A DNA stretch of 64,000 nt, from the NCBI GenBank assembly GCA_963728365.1, contig CAVSJI010000001.1, positions 1,240,001 to 1,304,000 on the forward strand, in the 5' to 3' direction. The stretch comes from VRUE01 sp963728365. GTDB taxonomy: Bacteria > Actinomycetota > Thermoleophilia > Solirubrobacterales > 70-9. The number at the start of each line of letters is the position of its first letter. Position 1 is the stretch's first letter. The notes beneath the pieces are model-generated. The model was not told the origin of the DNA. It made no database searches and saw nothing but the letters and a program-made list of their open reading frames with translations. A program made the position numbers and the translations under genes. Of the stretch, positions 1 to 8,141 are shown one piece after another.

Positions 1-744
1 CTCGATCATCTCGGTCTTGAAAAGGCCGATCGTCGACTCGGCCAGGGCGTTGTCGTAGGCGTCGCCGACCGAGCCGACCGAGGGGTCGACGCCCGCTTCG
101 ATCAGCCGGCGGGCGAAGGCAAAGCTGGTGTATTGGCTGCCGGCTTCGGAGTGGTGAATGAGCCCGGCCCCGACCGGGGTGCCCTCGTGGTCGCGTGACC
201 ACAGCGCCATCTCGATCGTGTCGAGGACGAGCTCGGTCTTCATCGAGCGAGCCGCCCGCCAGCCGACGATCCGGCGACTGAAGACGTCGATCACGAAGGC
301 GACGTAGGCGGTCGCCTCCCAGGCCGCCACGTAGGTGAAGTCGGCGACCCACAGCTGGTTAGGGGCGGTCGCGGTGAAGTCGCGATCGACGAGATCCGGG
401 GCCCGCTCAGCCTCGCCGTCGGGGAATGTCGTGCGGACCCTCTTTCCGCCCCTGATCGCTCCTCTGAGGCCGTCTGCGCGCATCAGGCGCTCGACCTGGC
501 AGCGCGGGGCGGCGATGCCCTCGCGGCCCAGCTGCCGCCAGGTCTTCTCGGCGCCGTAGACCGAGAGGTTCTCCTCGTGGACCCGGCGGATCTCGGGAAG
601 TAACTCGCGGTCGCGAAGAGCGCGAGCGCAGGGGTTGCGCTCGCGCTCCTTGCGCGCGTAGTAGGTCGAGGGGGCGAACTGCAGGGCTCTGCAGATCGGC
701 TCGACCCCGAATCGGTCGCGGTGGGCGTCGATGAAGAGGCTCAT
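1..744 (-). CDS. IS3 transposase OrfB, DDE integrase, C-terminus cut by window edge
   Basis: The frame is open from an ATG at 744 to base 1, giving 248 codons without a stop. The translation has a HTH_21-like N-terminal part, then the rve integrase core. The core includes a NQLWVADFTYV segment with the first catalytic Asp, FVIDVFSRRIVGW, and GLIHHSEAGSQYTS with the second Asp region. The last codons (DNALAESTIGLFKTE) carry the catalytic Glu region. The start overlaps the orfA stop as ATGA, so expression could be by coupling or by the programmed frameshift common in IS3 elements. It acts on its own IS ends. Confidence 0.88.
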   Translation of the reverse strand, partial: MSLFIDAHRDRFGVEPICRALQFAPSTYYARKERERNPCARALRDRELLPEIRRVHEENLSVYGAEKTWRQLGREGIAAPRCQVERLMRADGLRGAIRGGKRVRTTFPDGEAERAPDLVDRDFTATAPNQLWVADFTYVAAWEATAYVAFVIDVFSRRIVGWRAARSMKTELVLDTIEMALWSRDHEGTPVGAGLIHHSEAGSQYTSFAFARRLIEAGVDPSVGSVGDAYDNALAESTIGLFKTEMIE

Positions 745-1064
745 CTCCTCGGCATCGGCGGGTCGAGCTCCCGCGCGAAAAAAGCCGAGGCCGCCTTGAG
801 GATCTCGTTGGCCCGGCGCAGCTCCTTGTTCTCGCGCTCGAGCTCCTTGATCCTGACCAGCTCCTCGCTCGTCGGGCCCGGCTTCAGGCCGCGGTCGCGT
901 TCGGCCTGGCGGACCCAGTTGCGAAGCGTCTCGGCCGCCATCCCGAACTTGGACGCGATCGACTGCATCGCCGCCCACTGCGAGCGATGCTCGCCCTGGT
1001 GCTCGAGCACCAGGGCGACCGCCCTCTCTCTGACCTCCGGCGGGTACCTTCGATTTCGTGACAT
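741..1064 (-). CDS. IS3 transposase OrfA (helix-turn-helix)
   Basis: A 107-residue protein of the usual IS3 OrfA length. The N-terminal half (YPPEVRERAVALVLEH through ETLRNWVRQAE) is the HTH_Tnp_1 DNA-binding fold. The second half (IKELERENKELRRANEILKAA) is the leucine-zipper-like coiled coil used for OrfA/OrfAB dimerisation. It binds the terminal repeats and, when fused with OrfB, forms the active transposase. The ATG at 1064 lies about 50 bases inside the proposed IS end. Confidence 0.88.
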   Translation of the reverse strand: MSRNRRYPPEVRERAVALVLEHQGEHRSQWAAMQSIASKFGMAAETLRNWVRQAERDRGLKPGPTSEELVRIKELERENKELRRANEILKAASAFFARELDPPMPRR

Positions 1065-1085
1065 GACCTCATCCTCTCAGGGGAT

Positions 1086-1114
1086 TTGGTCTCCATCGAA
1101 GCCGGGGCGGTTCA
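1086..1114 (-). repeat. IS3 terminal inverted repeat (one end)
   Basis: Read on the minus strand from 1114 the sequence is TGAACCGCCCCGGCTTCGAT, beginning with TG as IS3-family termini do and GC-rich like other actinobacterial IS3 ends. The matching repeat is outside the window, so the exact inner limit is uncertain. Confidence 0.6.
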
Positions 1115-1312
1115 ATGATCTTCGCCACGCACAGCGATGCGGGCACTCGGATCATGGCGGCGATTTGCGCCAATGCCACCAAGCGCTTGCCCGACATGCT
1201 TGAGGAAGCCCGCAATCGCATCAGCGACCAGCAGACGCTCGATCTCGGCCTCGCACCAGTCGAGTCAGAGGTCGGCTACAGGTACGAGCCTCCCTGGGAG
1301 CCTCGCTTCTAA
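1115..1312 (+). pseudogene. possible gene remnant disrupted by the IS3 insertion
   Basis: A 65-residue frame begins exactly at the IS junction (ATG at 1115) and ends DLGLAPVESEVGYRYEPPWEPRF. Its composition looks protein-like, but no family is recognised and there is no ribosome binding site of its own, because the upstream bases belong to the IS. The simplest reading is the 3' end of a gene cut by the insertion; chance is also possible. Confidence 0.3.
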
Positions 1313-1440
1313 ACTCGCCGTTCTAAGCCCACGACCGATGTCGCGATCGCCCTTGCCGCCCTCGCGGCGGTTCGGCCACCGTCAGGATTAGTACCCCTGG
1401 TGGTCTGGCAACTCCCAGTCCCGCATCCAGGAGGAGAAAG
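1313..1440. other. intergenic, promoter region of the ABM-type gene
   Basis: No coding frame is convincing here. The only clear signal is a strong Shine-Dalgarno run, AGGAGGAGA at about 1429-1437, directly before the ATG at 1441. Confidence 0.4.
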
Positions 1441-1740
1441 ATGATCTGCGCACTTACCGCCCGCACGCTGAAGCCGGGCGCCTACGACCAGTTCCGCGAG
1501 GCGTTCATGAGCGGCATGGAGGGCGAGCCGCCACCCGGCTTCACCCGCTTCAACATGCTGCGCAACGCCGAGAACCCCGACGAGGTGATCACCTTCGGCT
1601 TCTTCGACGGCACCCCCGAGCAGCTGCGCGAGGTCGCCGGCAACGAGGGCTACCAGGAGCAGCTCGACCGCATCGCCCCCTTCGTCGACTCGGTCGGCGC
1701 CGACGGCCTCTACGAGATCGTCGAGGAGCGGACCCCGTAG
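1441..1740 (+). CDS. small ABM-like (dimeric alpha/beta barrel) protein
   Basis: A 99-residue cytosolic protein with an excellent ribosome binding site. The opening strand (MICALTARTLKPGAYDQFREAF) and the later ITFGFFDGTPEQLREV fit the ferredoxin-like alpha/beta-barrel proteins related to antibiotic biosynthesis monooxygenases and other small enzymes or heme/quinone-binding dimers. Length is typical for a single-domain member. No catalytic residues can be assigned, so the substrate is unknown. It is monocistronic and followed by a strong hairpin, with the copper oxidase gene converging on it. Confidence 0.6.
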   Translation: MICALTARTLKPGAYDQFREAFMSGMEGEPPPGFTRFNMLRNAENPDEVITFGFFDGTPEQLREVAGNEGYQEQLDRIAPFVDSVGADGLYEIVEERTP

Positions 1741-1755
1741 ACCCAGCGGCATAAT

Positions 1756-1796
1756 TCGCCCACCAGGTGGTCATTTTATGACCACTCGGTGGGCGA
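1756..1796. terminator. bidirectional hairpin terminator
   Basis: Arms TCGCCCACCAGGTGGTCA (1756-1773) and TGACCACTCGGTGGGCGA (1779-1796) pair over 18 positions with a two-base internal mismatch and a loop of 5. The hairpin lies between the plus-strand gene ending at 1740 and the minus-strand gene ending at 1809, so it can serve both. The loop is A/T rich, but there is no long U tract. Confidence 0.75.
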
Positions 1797-1808
1797 TTCA
1801 TGCCTGGT

Positions 1809-3563
1809 TTAGCCCTTCACGACCTCGAACTGGCTCATCAGGCCGTGATCCTCGTGGTCGAGCATGTGGCAGTGCATCACGAACTTGCCGGTGTAGTCGA
1901 CGAAGTTGCCGGCGACGACTATGCGTTCGCGGGGGTAGATGAAGAAGGTCTCCTTGAGGCAGTCTTCGAAGGGGGGCGCCGGCTTGCCGTTGCGCGAGAG
2001 CAATAGCCAGTCGGTCAGGTGCATGTGCATCATGTGGGCGACGTCGGTGTGGTTGACGAACTCCCAGGTCTCAACCGTGCCGAGCTTCGGGTGGGCTGCC
2101 GCGTAGGCGGGGTTGAAGGTGCGGCCGTTGATCAGCCAGCTCGTTTTGAAGAGTCCACCGATCGAGATCTCGAAGCGGCGCTGGGGCTTGCGCGGCGCTC
2201 GCTGGGTCCACTCTGGCAGCGCTCGCAGCTTGCGCGGCACCCGGGTGCGGTCGGCCACCCGCCGCGAGTCGACCCGGAACTGCATCAGGGCCCCGACGTA
2301 GGGAAGGGCGCCAAGCGGGTGGCGGCCGCCGTGGCGCGGGCCGCTGCGCAGCTCGACCCGCTCGCCGCGGGCGCCGGCGAAGTCGGCTACAAGCTCGACC
2401 CGCTCGGCCGGCCCGATCGTCACCTCGTGGCGGCGCACCGGCCGCGGCATCAGGCCGCTGTCGCTGCCGATCTGCACCAGCGGCGCGCCGTTGGAGAGGT
2501 AGACGTTGTAGGAGCGGAACTGGGAGAGGTTGAGCAGCCGCAACCGGTAGCGCTGCGCGGAGACCCGGTGGTACGGCATGTGCACGCCGTTGACGAGGAT
2601 CGTCCGCGCCGAGATCCCGTCGCCCGGCGGGCGAAGGTTGGCGAACGGGTTGGTCAGCTGGTTGTGGCGGTCGAAGTCGCGGTCGCAGATCGCCAGCGCC
2701 AGGTCGCGGTCGCCCGTCGGCAGCGGCAGGCCGGCGTCGAACTCGTCGTCGATGATCCACATGGCGGCCAACCCACGCCAAACGTTGTGGGCGGTGTGGT
2801 CGAGGCGGTGGTCGTGGTACCACTGGAAGGCGGCGCGCTCGGGTCTCCCGTTCTCCATCAGGTCGTAGACGTAGGTGCGACGGGCGCCGGGCTCGATCAG
2901 CGTGTCGTTGCCCGACTGGCGCGGCGAGAGGCCGAAGGGGATACGGCAGTAGTAGGAGCGCGGGTGCGAGCGGGTCAGCCCGCCCGGCTGGCCGTCGAAC
3001 TGGGTGCGGTTGTGGCCGCCGTGCAGGTGCACGGTCAGCTCCCCGGCCGAGGCGGGCAGTTGGTGGTGGAAGGTGACCGAGGTGCGGTGCCCGGCCGGGC
3101 GGCGGATCGTCGGTCCGGGAAAGGTCCCGGCGTAGGTCCACATCCGCGTCTTCTCGCCGGGCAGGACCTGCACCTCGGCCTCGCGGATCGGGATCGTCAG
3201 GTGCGCGTCGCTGAGCACCTCGGGGATCCGCAGCGGCTCGCGGAAGGGCGGCGGTGCGGACCGCGGCGCGGCGGGCCGTGCGCCGTGATCGAACAGCGCC
3301 GCGGGGCGCAGGCCAAGCGGCAGCGCGGTTGCCAGAGCGCCGCCGCCCAGGGCGCCGAGGAAGGCTCGGCGTCCCAGGCGGGGCGCATCGGGCTGTTGCG
3401 AACCAGACGTGCCGCTACCCGGCGGGAGCCGGGCGAACTCCGATCGAGCCGTGCATCCACGGGTGGACGGCGCAGACGAAGTAGAGCCTCGTGCCGCCCG
3501 CGGCGCTGACCACCTGGGTCTCCGAGGTGTTGGGCTTGCTGCCCGTGAACCAGGAGTCGCCAT
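1809..3563 (-). CDS. Tat-exported multicopper oxidase (CotA/bilirubin-oxidase-like)
   Basis: The mature part has the three-cupredoxin multicopper oxidase layout. HLHG at about residues 179-182, WYHDHRLDHT in domain 1, HMMHMHLTDW in domain 3 and the terminal HCHMLDHEDHGLM supply the type 1, 2 and 3 copper ligands. A twin-arginine signal (GRRAFLGALGGGALATALP) lies near residues 65-82, so the protein is exported folded. The start is a problem. The only ATG/GTG/TTG in frame is at 3563, overlapping the cupredoxin gene by 149 bases and adding about 60 residues of low-quality sequence. Translation may instead begin from a CTG (3377) or by reinitiation after the upstream stop at 3415. Substrate is unknown; phenol or metal oxidation is typical for the family. 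It forms an operon with the cupredoxin. Confidence 0.85.
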   Translation of the reverse strand: MATPGSRAASPTPRRPRWSAPRAARGSTSSAPSTRGCTARSEFARLPPGSGTSGSQQPDAPRLGRRAFLGALGGGALATALPLGLRPAALFDHGARPAAPRSAPPPFREPLRIPEVLSDAHLTIPIREAEVQVLPGEKTRMWTYAGTFPGPTIRRPAGHRTSVTFHHQLPASAGELTVHLHGGHNRTQFDGQPGGLTRSHPRSYYCRIPFGLSPRQSGNDTLIEPGARRTYVYDLMENGRPERAAFQWYHDHRLDHTAHNVWRGLAAMWIIDDEFDAGLPLPTGDRDLALAICDRDFDRHNQLTNPFANLRPPGDGISARTILVNGVHMPYHRVSAQRYRLRLLNLSQFRSYNVYLSNGAPLVQIGSDSGLMPRPVRRHEVTIGPAERVELVADFAGARGERVELRSGPRHGGRHPLGALPYVGALMQFRVDSRRVADRTRVPRKLRALPEWTQRAPRKPQRRFEISIGGLFKTSWLINGRTFNPAYAAAHPKLGTVETWEFVNHTDVAHMMHMHLTDWLLLSRNGKPAPPFEDCLKETFFIYPRERIVVAGNFVDYTGKFVMHCHMLDHEDHGLMSQFEVVKG

Positions 3564-3999
3564 TCTTGTTCAGGTTGCCGAGCGTGTCCCAGCCATCTTC
3601 ACCTGCCTCGGCCGGGTTTTCTTTCGGCGGGCCCTCGCCCTTCACCCCGTGCCAGCCGGCGATCGCCTTGCAGATGTGATGCGGGGTGAAGCAGAGCTGG
3701 CGCTGCCGCGACGTCTTCGGCAGCGAGCCCTTGGTGACCAGCGAGAAAGTGTGCGGGCCAACCTCGTGCGGGTCGGTCTGGTTGAGCACGGTCAGTTCTT
3801 CGCCGGCGTAGATGAACTTCGGCGGCACGAAGCGCAGCCCCTTCTTACCGTCGCGGATGTAGACGGTGTTATGGGGGTTCGGTGTGCCTTCGCCACCATC
3901 TCCCACCGCGAGGGCGGGGACGACGATCAGCGATGCCGCGAGGACGAGCGCCAGTGCGCTGGCGAGCTTGAACGGCATCGCGCGGTACGCAAGCTTCAA
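3415..3999 (-). CDS. secreted cupredoxin (plastocyanin/azurin-like)
   Basis: A 194-residue precursor. The best start is TTG at 3999, because GGAGGG lies five bases upstream. It gives a clean signal peptide, M/LKLAYRAMPFKLASALALVLAASLIVVPALA. The longer reading to 4197 lacks these features. The C-terminal VCAVHPWMHGSIGV supplies Cys176, His179 and a nearby Met, and HEVGPHTF earlier can supply the other His, a type 1 copper site. The central KGEGPPKENPAEAGEDGWDT stretch is an insertion relative to simple plastocyanins. It lies directly upstream of the multicopper oxidase, so it is a plausible electron donor or copper carrier for it outside the cell. Confidence 0.75.
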   Translation of the reverse strand: MKLAYRAMPFKLASALALVLAASLIVVPALAVGDGGEGTPNPHNTVYIRDGKKGLRFVPPKFIYAGEELTVLNQTDPHEVGPHTFSLVTKGSLPKTSRQRQLCFTPHHICKAIAGWHGVKGEGPPKENPAEAGEDGWDTLGNLNKNGDSWFTGSKPNTSETQVVSAAGGTRLYFVCAVHPWMHGSIGVRPAPAG

Positions 4000-4230
4000 G
4001 TTTTCCCTCCTTGGTTGGCGCCGGTTGCCCGCGCGCCTCGATGAATGGACGGAGAATGTAGCTGGGCGCCCGCAGGCAAGCAAGCGGTCCGACAGCCACG
4101 TCAGGGATATGACCATCGGCCGCCACCGACATGCCGCCGCCCAGCTTGCGCACCTCCGTCGTAATGCCAGCACCTGCATACACGAATCGATCGCCACAAT
4201 CGCGAGAACTGTCGTAGGCTGAGGGAAGCG

Positions 4231-4575
4231 ATGACGACTGAACCGCGCGAGATCGCAGACGGCACGCTGGTCGTGCGCTTTTCCGAGAACGGAGGCGCGA
4301 GGCGCGTCTCGCTCTGCGGTGAGCTCGACCTCGCCAACGCCGCCACCGCGGAGTCTGCGCTGCAGTCATGCTTCGAGGAGGAAGGCGCCAGGGTGGTCGT
4401 CGACATGCGCGAGCTCGAGTTCATCGACTCGACCGGGATCGCCCTGCTGGTCGCCATCCTGGGCCGCAACGAGGAAGGCGCCGTCGTCCAGTTCATCCCC
4501 AGCCCCGCTCCCGCAGTCAGCCGCGTGCTCGAGGTGACCGGCCTCGCCGAGCGCCTGCCGCTCGCCGAGGCCTGA
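4231..4575 (+). CDS. STAS-domain anti-sigma factor antagonist
   Basis: The 114 residues form one STAS domain. RRVSLCGELDLANAATAESAL is the first strand-helix pair and ELEFIDSTGIALLVAIL contains the conserved Asp-Ser-Thr-Gly with the phosphorylatable Ser. Family members bind anti-sigma kinases of the RsbW/SpoIIAB type and free a sigma factor when unphosphorylated. GAGGGAAGCG precedes the ATG. No kinase gene adjoins it, so its partner must be elsewhere. Its stop is four bases from that of the convergent propeller gene. Confidence 0.88.
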   Translation: MTTEPREIADGTLVVRFSENGGARRVSLCGELDLANAATAESALQSCFEEEGARVVVDMRELEFIDSTGIALLVAILGRNEEGAVVQFIPSPAPAVSRVLEVTGLAERLPLAEA

Positions 4576-4578
4576 GCC

Positions 4579-5760
4579 CTAGGCCGCCGGCACCCTGAAG
4601 CGGCGCTTCGCCGGCGTCGGGTCTTTGTTCCCTGCGGCGTCGGTCGCCCAGACCTTGAAGACGTGGCGGCCGGGCTTCAGGCCGGTGTAGGACTTGGGCG
4701 AGCGGCAGGGCTTCGCCTTGCGCTTGTCGAGCTTGCAGGCGAAGCGCGAGCCGGGCTCACTGGAGCGAAAGCGGAACTTTGCCACGCCCTTGGCGAGCCT
4801 CCCCCCGGGGCCCTTGGCAATCGTCGTCTGGGGCGGCGTCGTGTCCCCCGTCCCGGGATTGACGACCGGCGTCGAGCCCGCCGAATCGGCCGGTGGCGAT
4901 GCGAGTGAATCGACTGCCGCCGCGCAGGTCTGGCTGCTGTTGGTGGCGATGAAGCTCTGGTTGACGTTGGTCCCGTCGGTGTTGGCGCGTCCGATCGTGT
5001 TCGTTTCAGCGTTAGCCCAGTAGAGCTGCGCCCCGGAAACGGCGACTCCGCAGGGCGTGGAGGCATCGCCGATGAAGCTGGTGTCGACGCCGCCGCCGTT
5101 GTTGACGTTGGCACGCCCGATCCTCGTGCCGCCGCCGAAGATCCCAGGGTCCGACCAGAAGATGTTCGACGAGTTGACCGCGACGCCGCAGGGGAAGCCG
5201 ACCGGAATCGTCACGTAGGTGAGCTGCTTGCCGCTACCATCGAGGCCCGCCCGGCCGATGTAGGCGGGCGTCCCGGTGGCGATGTCCGCCCAGTAGAGAT
5301 GGCCGCTGTCGACCGCCAGGCCGCAGGGCTCGGCGACCCCGGTGACGAGGCTGGCGTTGCGAGCCGTCCCATCGAGGTTGGCGCGGCCGACCTGCCCGCC
5401 GATCGTCGACCAGTAGAGGTGGCTGGCGGTGACCGCCACGCCGGATGGTTCATTGATCCCTGTCATGAAGCTGTTGTCGACGCCGCTGCCGTCGATGTTG
5501 GCGCGGCCGATCGTGTCGCTGTTCTGGTTGGCCCAGTAGATGTGCGCCGAGTCGAGCGCGATCGCGAAGGGCAACTGTCCAGTGGGAACGAAGTCGTCGA
5601 TCACCCCCGTCCCGTCGTTGCTCGCGCGGCCGATCCGCTGATTCTGCGTGTCGGCCCAGTAGACGAAGGCAGAGGCGCTCGAGGAAAACCCGAGGAGAGC
5701 GAGCACAATGACGGGGGTGGACAGCAGGGCCCGAGCGCGGTTGGACCGCACGCGCCTCAC
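4579..5760 (-). CDS. secreted six-bladed YWTD-like beta-propeller with Ig-like tail
   Basis: A 393-residue exported protein. The signal sequence (RALLSTPVIVLALLGFSSSASA) precedes about six repeats of the form (I/L)YWA(D/N)...IGRA(N)xDG, as in YWADTQNQRIGRASNDG and HIYWANQNSDTIGRANIDG, giving a six-bladed propeller. The last 90 residues (PPQTTIAKGP to RFRVPAA) are an Ig-like module with a Cys pair (FACKLDKRKAKPC). The start is GTG, overlapping the stop of the upstream gene as GTGA, so translation is coupled. Propellers of this kind bind ligands or carbohydrates; no enzyme motif is visible. Its tail is nearly identical in DNA to that of the upstream gene. Confidence 0.8.
   Translation of the reverse strand: MRRVRSNRARALLSTPVIVLALLGFSSSASAFVYWADTQNQRIGRASNDGTGVIDDFVPTGQLPFAIALDSAHIYWANQNSDTIGRANIDGSGVDNSFMTGINEPSGVAVTASHLYWSTIGGQVGRANLDGTARNASLVTGVAEPCGLAVDSGHLYWADIATGTPAYIGRAGLDGSGKQLTYVTIPVGFPCGVAVNSSNIFWSDPGIFGGGTRIGRANVNNGGGVDTSFIGDASTPCGVAVSGAQLYWANAETNTIGRANTDGTNVNQSFIATNSSQTCAAAVDSLASPPADSAGSTPVVNPGTGDTTPPQTTIAKGPGGRLAKGVAKFRFRSSEPGSRFACKLDKRKAKPCRSPKSYTGLKPGRHVFKVWATDAAGNKDPTPAKRRFRVPAA
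4583..4859 (-). repeat. direct repeat, copy 1 (Ig-like tail coding unit)
   Basis: These 277 bases match 5761-6037 without a gap. By eye there are about 6 mismatches, three of them near the GTCTTTGTT segment. Both copies encode the C-terminal domain of a secreted protein in the same frame. The similarity is nucleotide-level, not just protein-level, so the copying is recent or maintained by gene conversion. Confidence 0.92.
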
Positions 5761-7346
5761 GCCGCCGGCACCCTGAAGCGGCGCTTCGCCGGCGTCGGGT
5801 CTTTGTTGCCACCGGCGTCGGTCGCCCAGACCTTGAAGACGTGGCGGCCGGGCTTCAGGCCGGTGTAGGACTTGGGCGAGCGGCAGGGCTTCGCCTTGCG
5901 CTTGTCGAGCTTGCAGGCGAAGCGCGAGCCGGGCTCACTGGAGCGAAAGCGGAACTTTGCCACGCCCTTGGCGAGCCTCCTGCCGGGGCCCTTGGCAATC
6001 GTCGTTTGGGGCGGCGTCGTGTCCCCCGTCCCGGGATCGGAGGGATCGACGACCGGGGTCGGCGGCTGGTACTCGAACGCCCCCTGGTCGCGAACCGCGC
6101 TGCCGTCGCCGTTGCCGTCGCGTGGCCGCGGCGCCCCGGCGAAGTCGCTGTCCAGGCCGCCCGACGCGGGATCGCCGGCGTCGATGGCGGGGGAGCCGGG
6201 GGGCAGCGTCAGGTCGGCGTTCAGCAGGGGGTCGACGTCGGCGTTGCCAGTCGAGAGGTCGACCGCGCCGTTGACGTTCGTGCCGGTCAGCAACAGGTCC
6301 GAGTAGCGGGCCTCGACGCCGATCTGGCCGACCCCGGGGCCGATCGGCCTTTCCAGCCGGTAGCCGGAGCCGAAGCCGCGCAGGATCGAGTTCGAGACTT
6401 CGATCTGGGCGCTGCCCGCGGTCCCGCTGAACTTCTTCGCTTCCAGCGCCGGGCCGATTCCACCGTCGTTGACGATCGTCACGTGATCGGCGTGCAGCAG
6501 GCTCGAGTTGGCGTCCGCGCTGGCGTAGAGACCGATCCCGTCGTCGATCCTCATGGTCGAGTTCTCGACGATGAGCGTGCCCCTCGTCGCGATCGCGCCG
6601 TAGGCGCGAGTGCCGATCTCGCTTACCCGCCGCGCGGTCAGGGTCGAGCCGGCGTCGGCGGAGACCAGCCCCCAGCTCGCCCCGCTGAGGACCGCGTCTT
6701 CGACCAGCAGCGAGCCGCCCACGGCGGAGCCGCCGTGCAGCGCGTCGCCGATCGAGCCGCCCGCTTCGCCGCGGACTTCGCCGTCGCGGAAGACGTTGCC
6801 GGACCCGACCGCGGAAGCGATGCCATCGGATTCGTCGTTGCGGCTGACCACGTCGACGTTTTCCAGCGTGTCCCCGTGGATCTGGAGGGCGGCGCCAAGG
6901 CCGTCCGCGGCGCTCGCCGGAACCCGCACCGTGAGGTCCTTGAGCGTGATCTGGCGGGTGTTGTTGAAGTCGAGGTTGACGATGAAGACGTTGCCGGTCG
7001 CGACGCTGGTGATCACCGAGACCGCCGGGCCGGCGCCGACCACCGTCAGCGGGTCGCTGCCGGTCGGCTCGAGCGTTTCGCCGCTGCCGCCGACTGGCTC
7101 GTAGGGCGCCGCCGCCTCGGTGAAGGTCCCGGCCGCGAGCCTGATCTCGTCGGCTTCGCCGTCCACCGCCTGCAGGCTCATCGCCTGCTCCAGGTCGGCC
7201 TCGGCGACGTTGCCGCCGGAGTTGGGGCAGGCCGGGCTGAAGCTGGGCACGCAGAACGTGGTCGCGCCGGCGTCGTCGGCGCCGAGCGAGAGCGCGCACA
7301 CGGTGACGGCGAGCGCGCCCGCGCGAGAGAGTCCCTTCCCCAGCAT
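5757..7346 (-). CDS. secreted parallel beta-helix protein with Ig-like tail
   Basis: A 529-residue exported protein. The signal segment is KGLSRAGALAVTVCALSLGADDAGA. The middle has pectate-lyase-like repeated strands (ITLKDLTVRVPAS, LENVDVVSRN, LLVEDAVLSG, LIVENSTMRID, IEVSNSILRG) typical of a right-handed beta-helix. It then has a DVDPLLNADLTLPPGSPAIDAGDP segment common in choice-of-anchor or polymorphic surface proteins. The final 90 residues repeat the Ig-like module of the next gene. No catalytic site was recognised. Its stop overlaps the downstream GTG start, so the two surface proteins are probably co-expressed. Confidence 0.82.
   Translation of the reverse strand: MLGKGLSRAGALAVTVCALSLGADDAGATTFCVPSFSPACPNSGGNVAEADLEQAMSLQAVDGEADEIRLAAGTFTEAAAPYEPVGGSGETLEPTGSDPLTVVGAGPAVSVITSVATGNVFIVNLDFNNTRQITLKDLTVRVPASAADGLGAALQIHGDTLENVDVVSRNDESDGIASAVGSGNVFRDGEVRGEAGGSIGDALHGGSAVGGSLLVEDAVLSGASWGLVSADAGSTLTARRVSEIGTRAYGAIATRGTLIVENSTMRIDDGIGLYASADANSSLLHADHVTIVNDGGIGPALEAKKFSGTAGSAQIEVSNSILRGFGSGYRLERPIGPGVGQIGVEARYSDLLLTGTNVNGAVDLSTGNADVDPLLNADLTLPPGSPAIDAGDPASGGLDSDFAGAPRPRDGNGDGSAVRDQGAFEYQPPTPVVDPSDPGTGDTTPPQTTIAKGPGRRLAKGVAKFRFRSSEPGSRFACKLDKRKAKPCRSPKSYTGLKPGRHVFKVWATDAGGNKDPTPAKRRFRVPAA
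5761..6037 (-). repeat. direct repeat, copy 2 (Ig-like tail coding unit)
   Basis: This is the partner of 4583-4859, at a constant offset of 1178 bases. It encodes the C-terminal module of the beta-helix protein. Homologous recombination between the copies would delete the propeller gene body and fuse its tail to the beta-helix gene. Confidence 0.92.
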
Positions 7347-7373
7347 TGTCAGAGAGCTTACTTGCGACCGGAG

Positions 7374-8141
7374 CTACGCGCGCAGCTTGTAGCCGCGGGC
7401 GAAGAGGCGCAGGTTGATCGCGAAGATCGCCGCGGTCGCCGCGGTCAGGGCGAGCAGCGAGAGTGGCACGCTGACTTCGGTGAAGCCGACGAAGCCGTAG
7501 CGAACCAGGTTGATCATGTAGTAGAGCGGGTTGAAGCGGGTCAGCGTCTCGAACGGCTGGGGCAGGAGCGCCGCCGAGTAGAAGACCCCGCCGAGGAAGA
7601 TCAACGGCTGCAGGACGAAGGTCTGGACGAAGGCGACGTCGTCGAACTGCTCGGCGCGGACTCCGGTGAGCACGCCGAGCTGGGAGAAGAAGAAGCCGAC
7701 CAGGAAGAGCGACGGGACGAGCACCAGGAAGTGGTCGACCGGCATGCCGACGAGGACCCCCGAGACCGCGAAGGTCAGCGTCGCGACGATCAGCCCGCGC
7801 ACGAAGCCGCCGAGCGAGAAGGCGAGCAGCAGCTCCAGCGGCGAGGCGGGCGAGGAGAGCTGGTCCTGGATCGCCCCCTGGAACTTCTGCTGGAGGATCG
7901 AGGAGGAGTTGTTGGTGAAGGCGTTGACCGAAAAGGCCATCATGATCAGCCCGGGGATCACGAAGAGGATGTATTCGATCCCGTGCAGCTGCTTGATCCG
8001 CGAGCCGAGGGCGGCGCCGAAGACCATGATGTAGAGGAAGGTTTCGAGCAGCGGCGCGCCCAGGGTCTGCTTCTTGATCTTCATGAAGCGGTTGATCTCG
8101 CGGCGCCAGAGCGTCGCGAAGCGGATCTGGGCGGCGCTCAT
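7374..8141 (-). CDS. ABC-2 type transporter permease
   Basis: A 255-residue membrane protein with about six hydrophobic segments (for example FLYIMVFGAAL, YILFVIPGLIMMAFSV, LLLAFSLGGFVRGLIVATLTFAVSGVLVG, FLVLVPSLFLVGFFF and LLALTAATAAIFAI). It has the ABC-2 signature region FNPLYYMINLVRYG before the last helix. It pairs with the ATPase encoded immediately upstream, its ATG overlapping that gene's stop as ATGA. Relatives of the DrrB/NodJ type export drugs or lipid-linked glycans; the cargo here is unknown. Confidence 0.9.
   Translation of the reverse strand: MSAAQIRFATLWRREINRFMKIKKQTLGAPLLETFLYIMVFGAALGSRIKQLHGIEYILFVIPGLIMMAFSVNAFTNNSSSILQQKFQGAIQDQLSSPASPLELLLAFSLGGFVRGLIVATLTFAVSGVLVGMPVDHFLVLVPSLFLVGFFFSQLGVLTGVRAEQFDDVAFVQTFVLQPLIFLGGVFYSAALLPQPFETLTRFNPLYYMINLVRYGFVGFTEVSVPLSLLALTAATAAIFAINLRLFARGYKLRA

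Larger units (their letters stand above)
1..1114 (-). mobile_element. IS3-family insertion sequence, right part (other end outside window)
   Basis: Two overlapping minus-strand frames have the classic IS3 arrangement: a small helix-turn-helix OrfA followed by a DDE integrase OrfB. The outer end is placed at 1114, because the minus strand there begins TGAACCGCCCCGG, a typical IS3-type terminus, about 50 bases before orfA. The other terminus and the end of orfB lie left of base 1, so target duplication cannot be checked. No stop interrupts either frame in view, so the copy may be intact. Confidence 0.88.
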
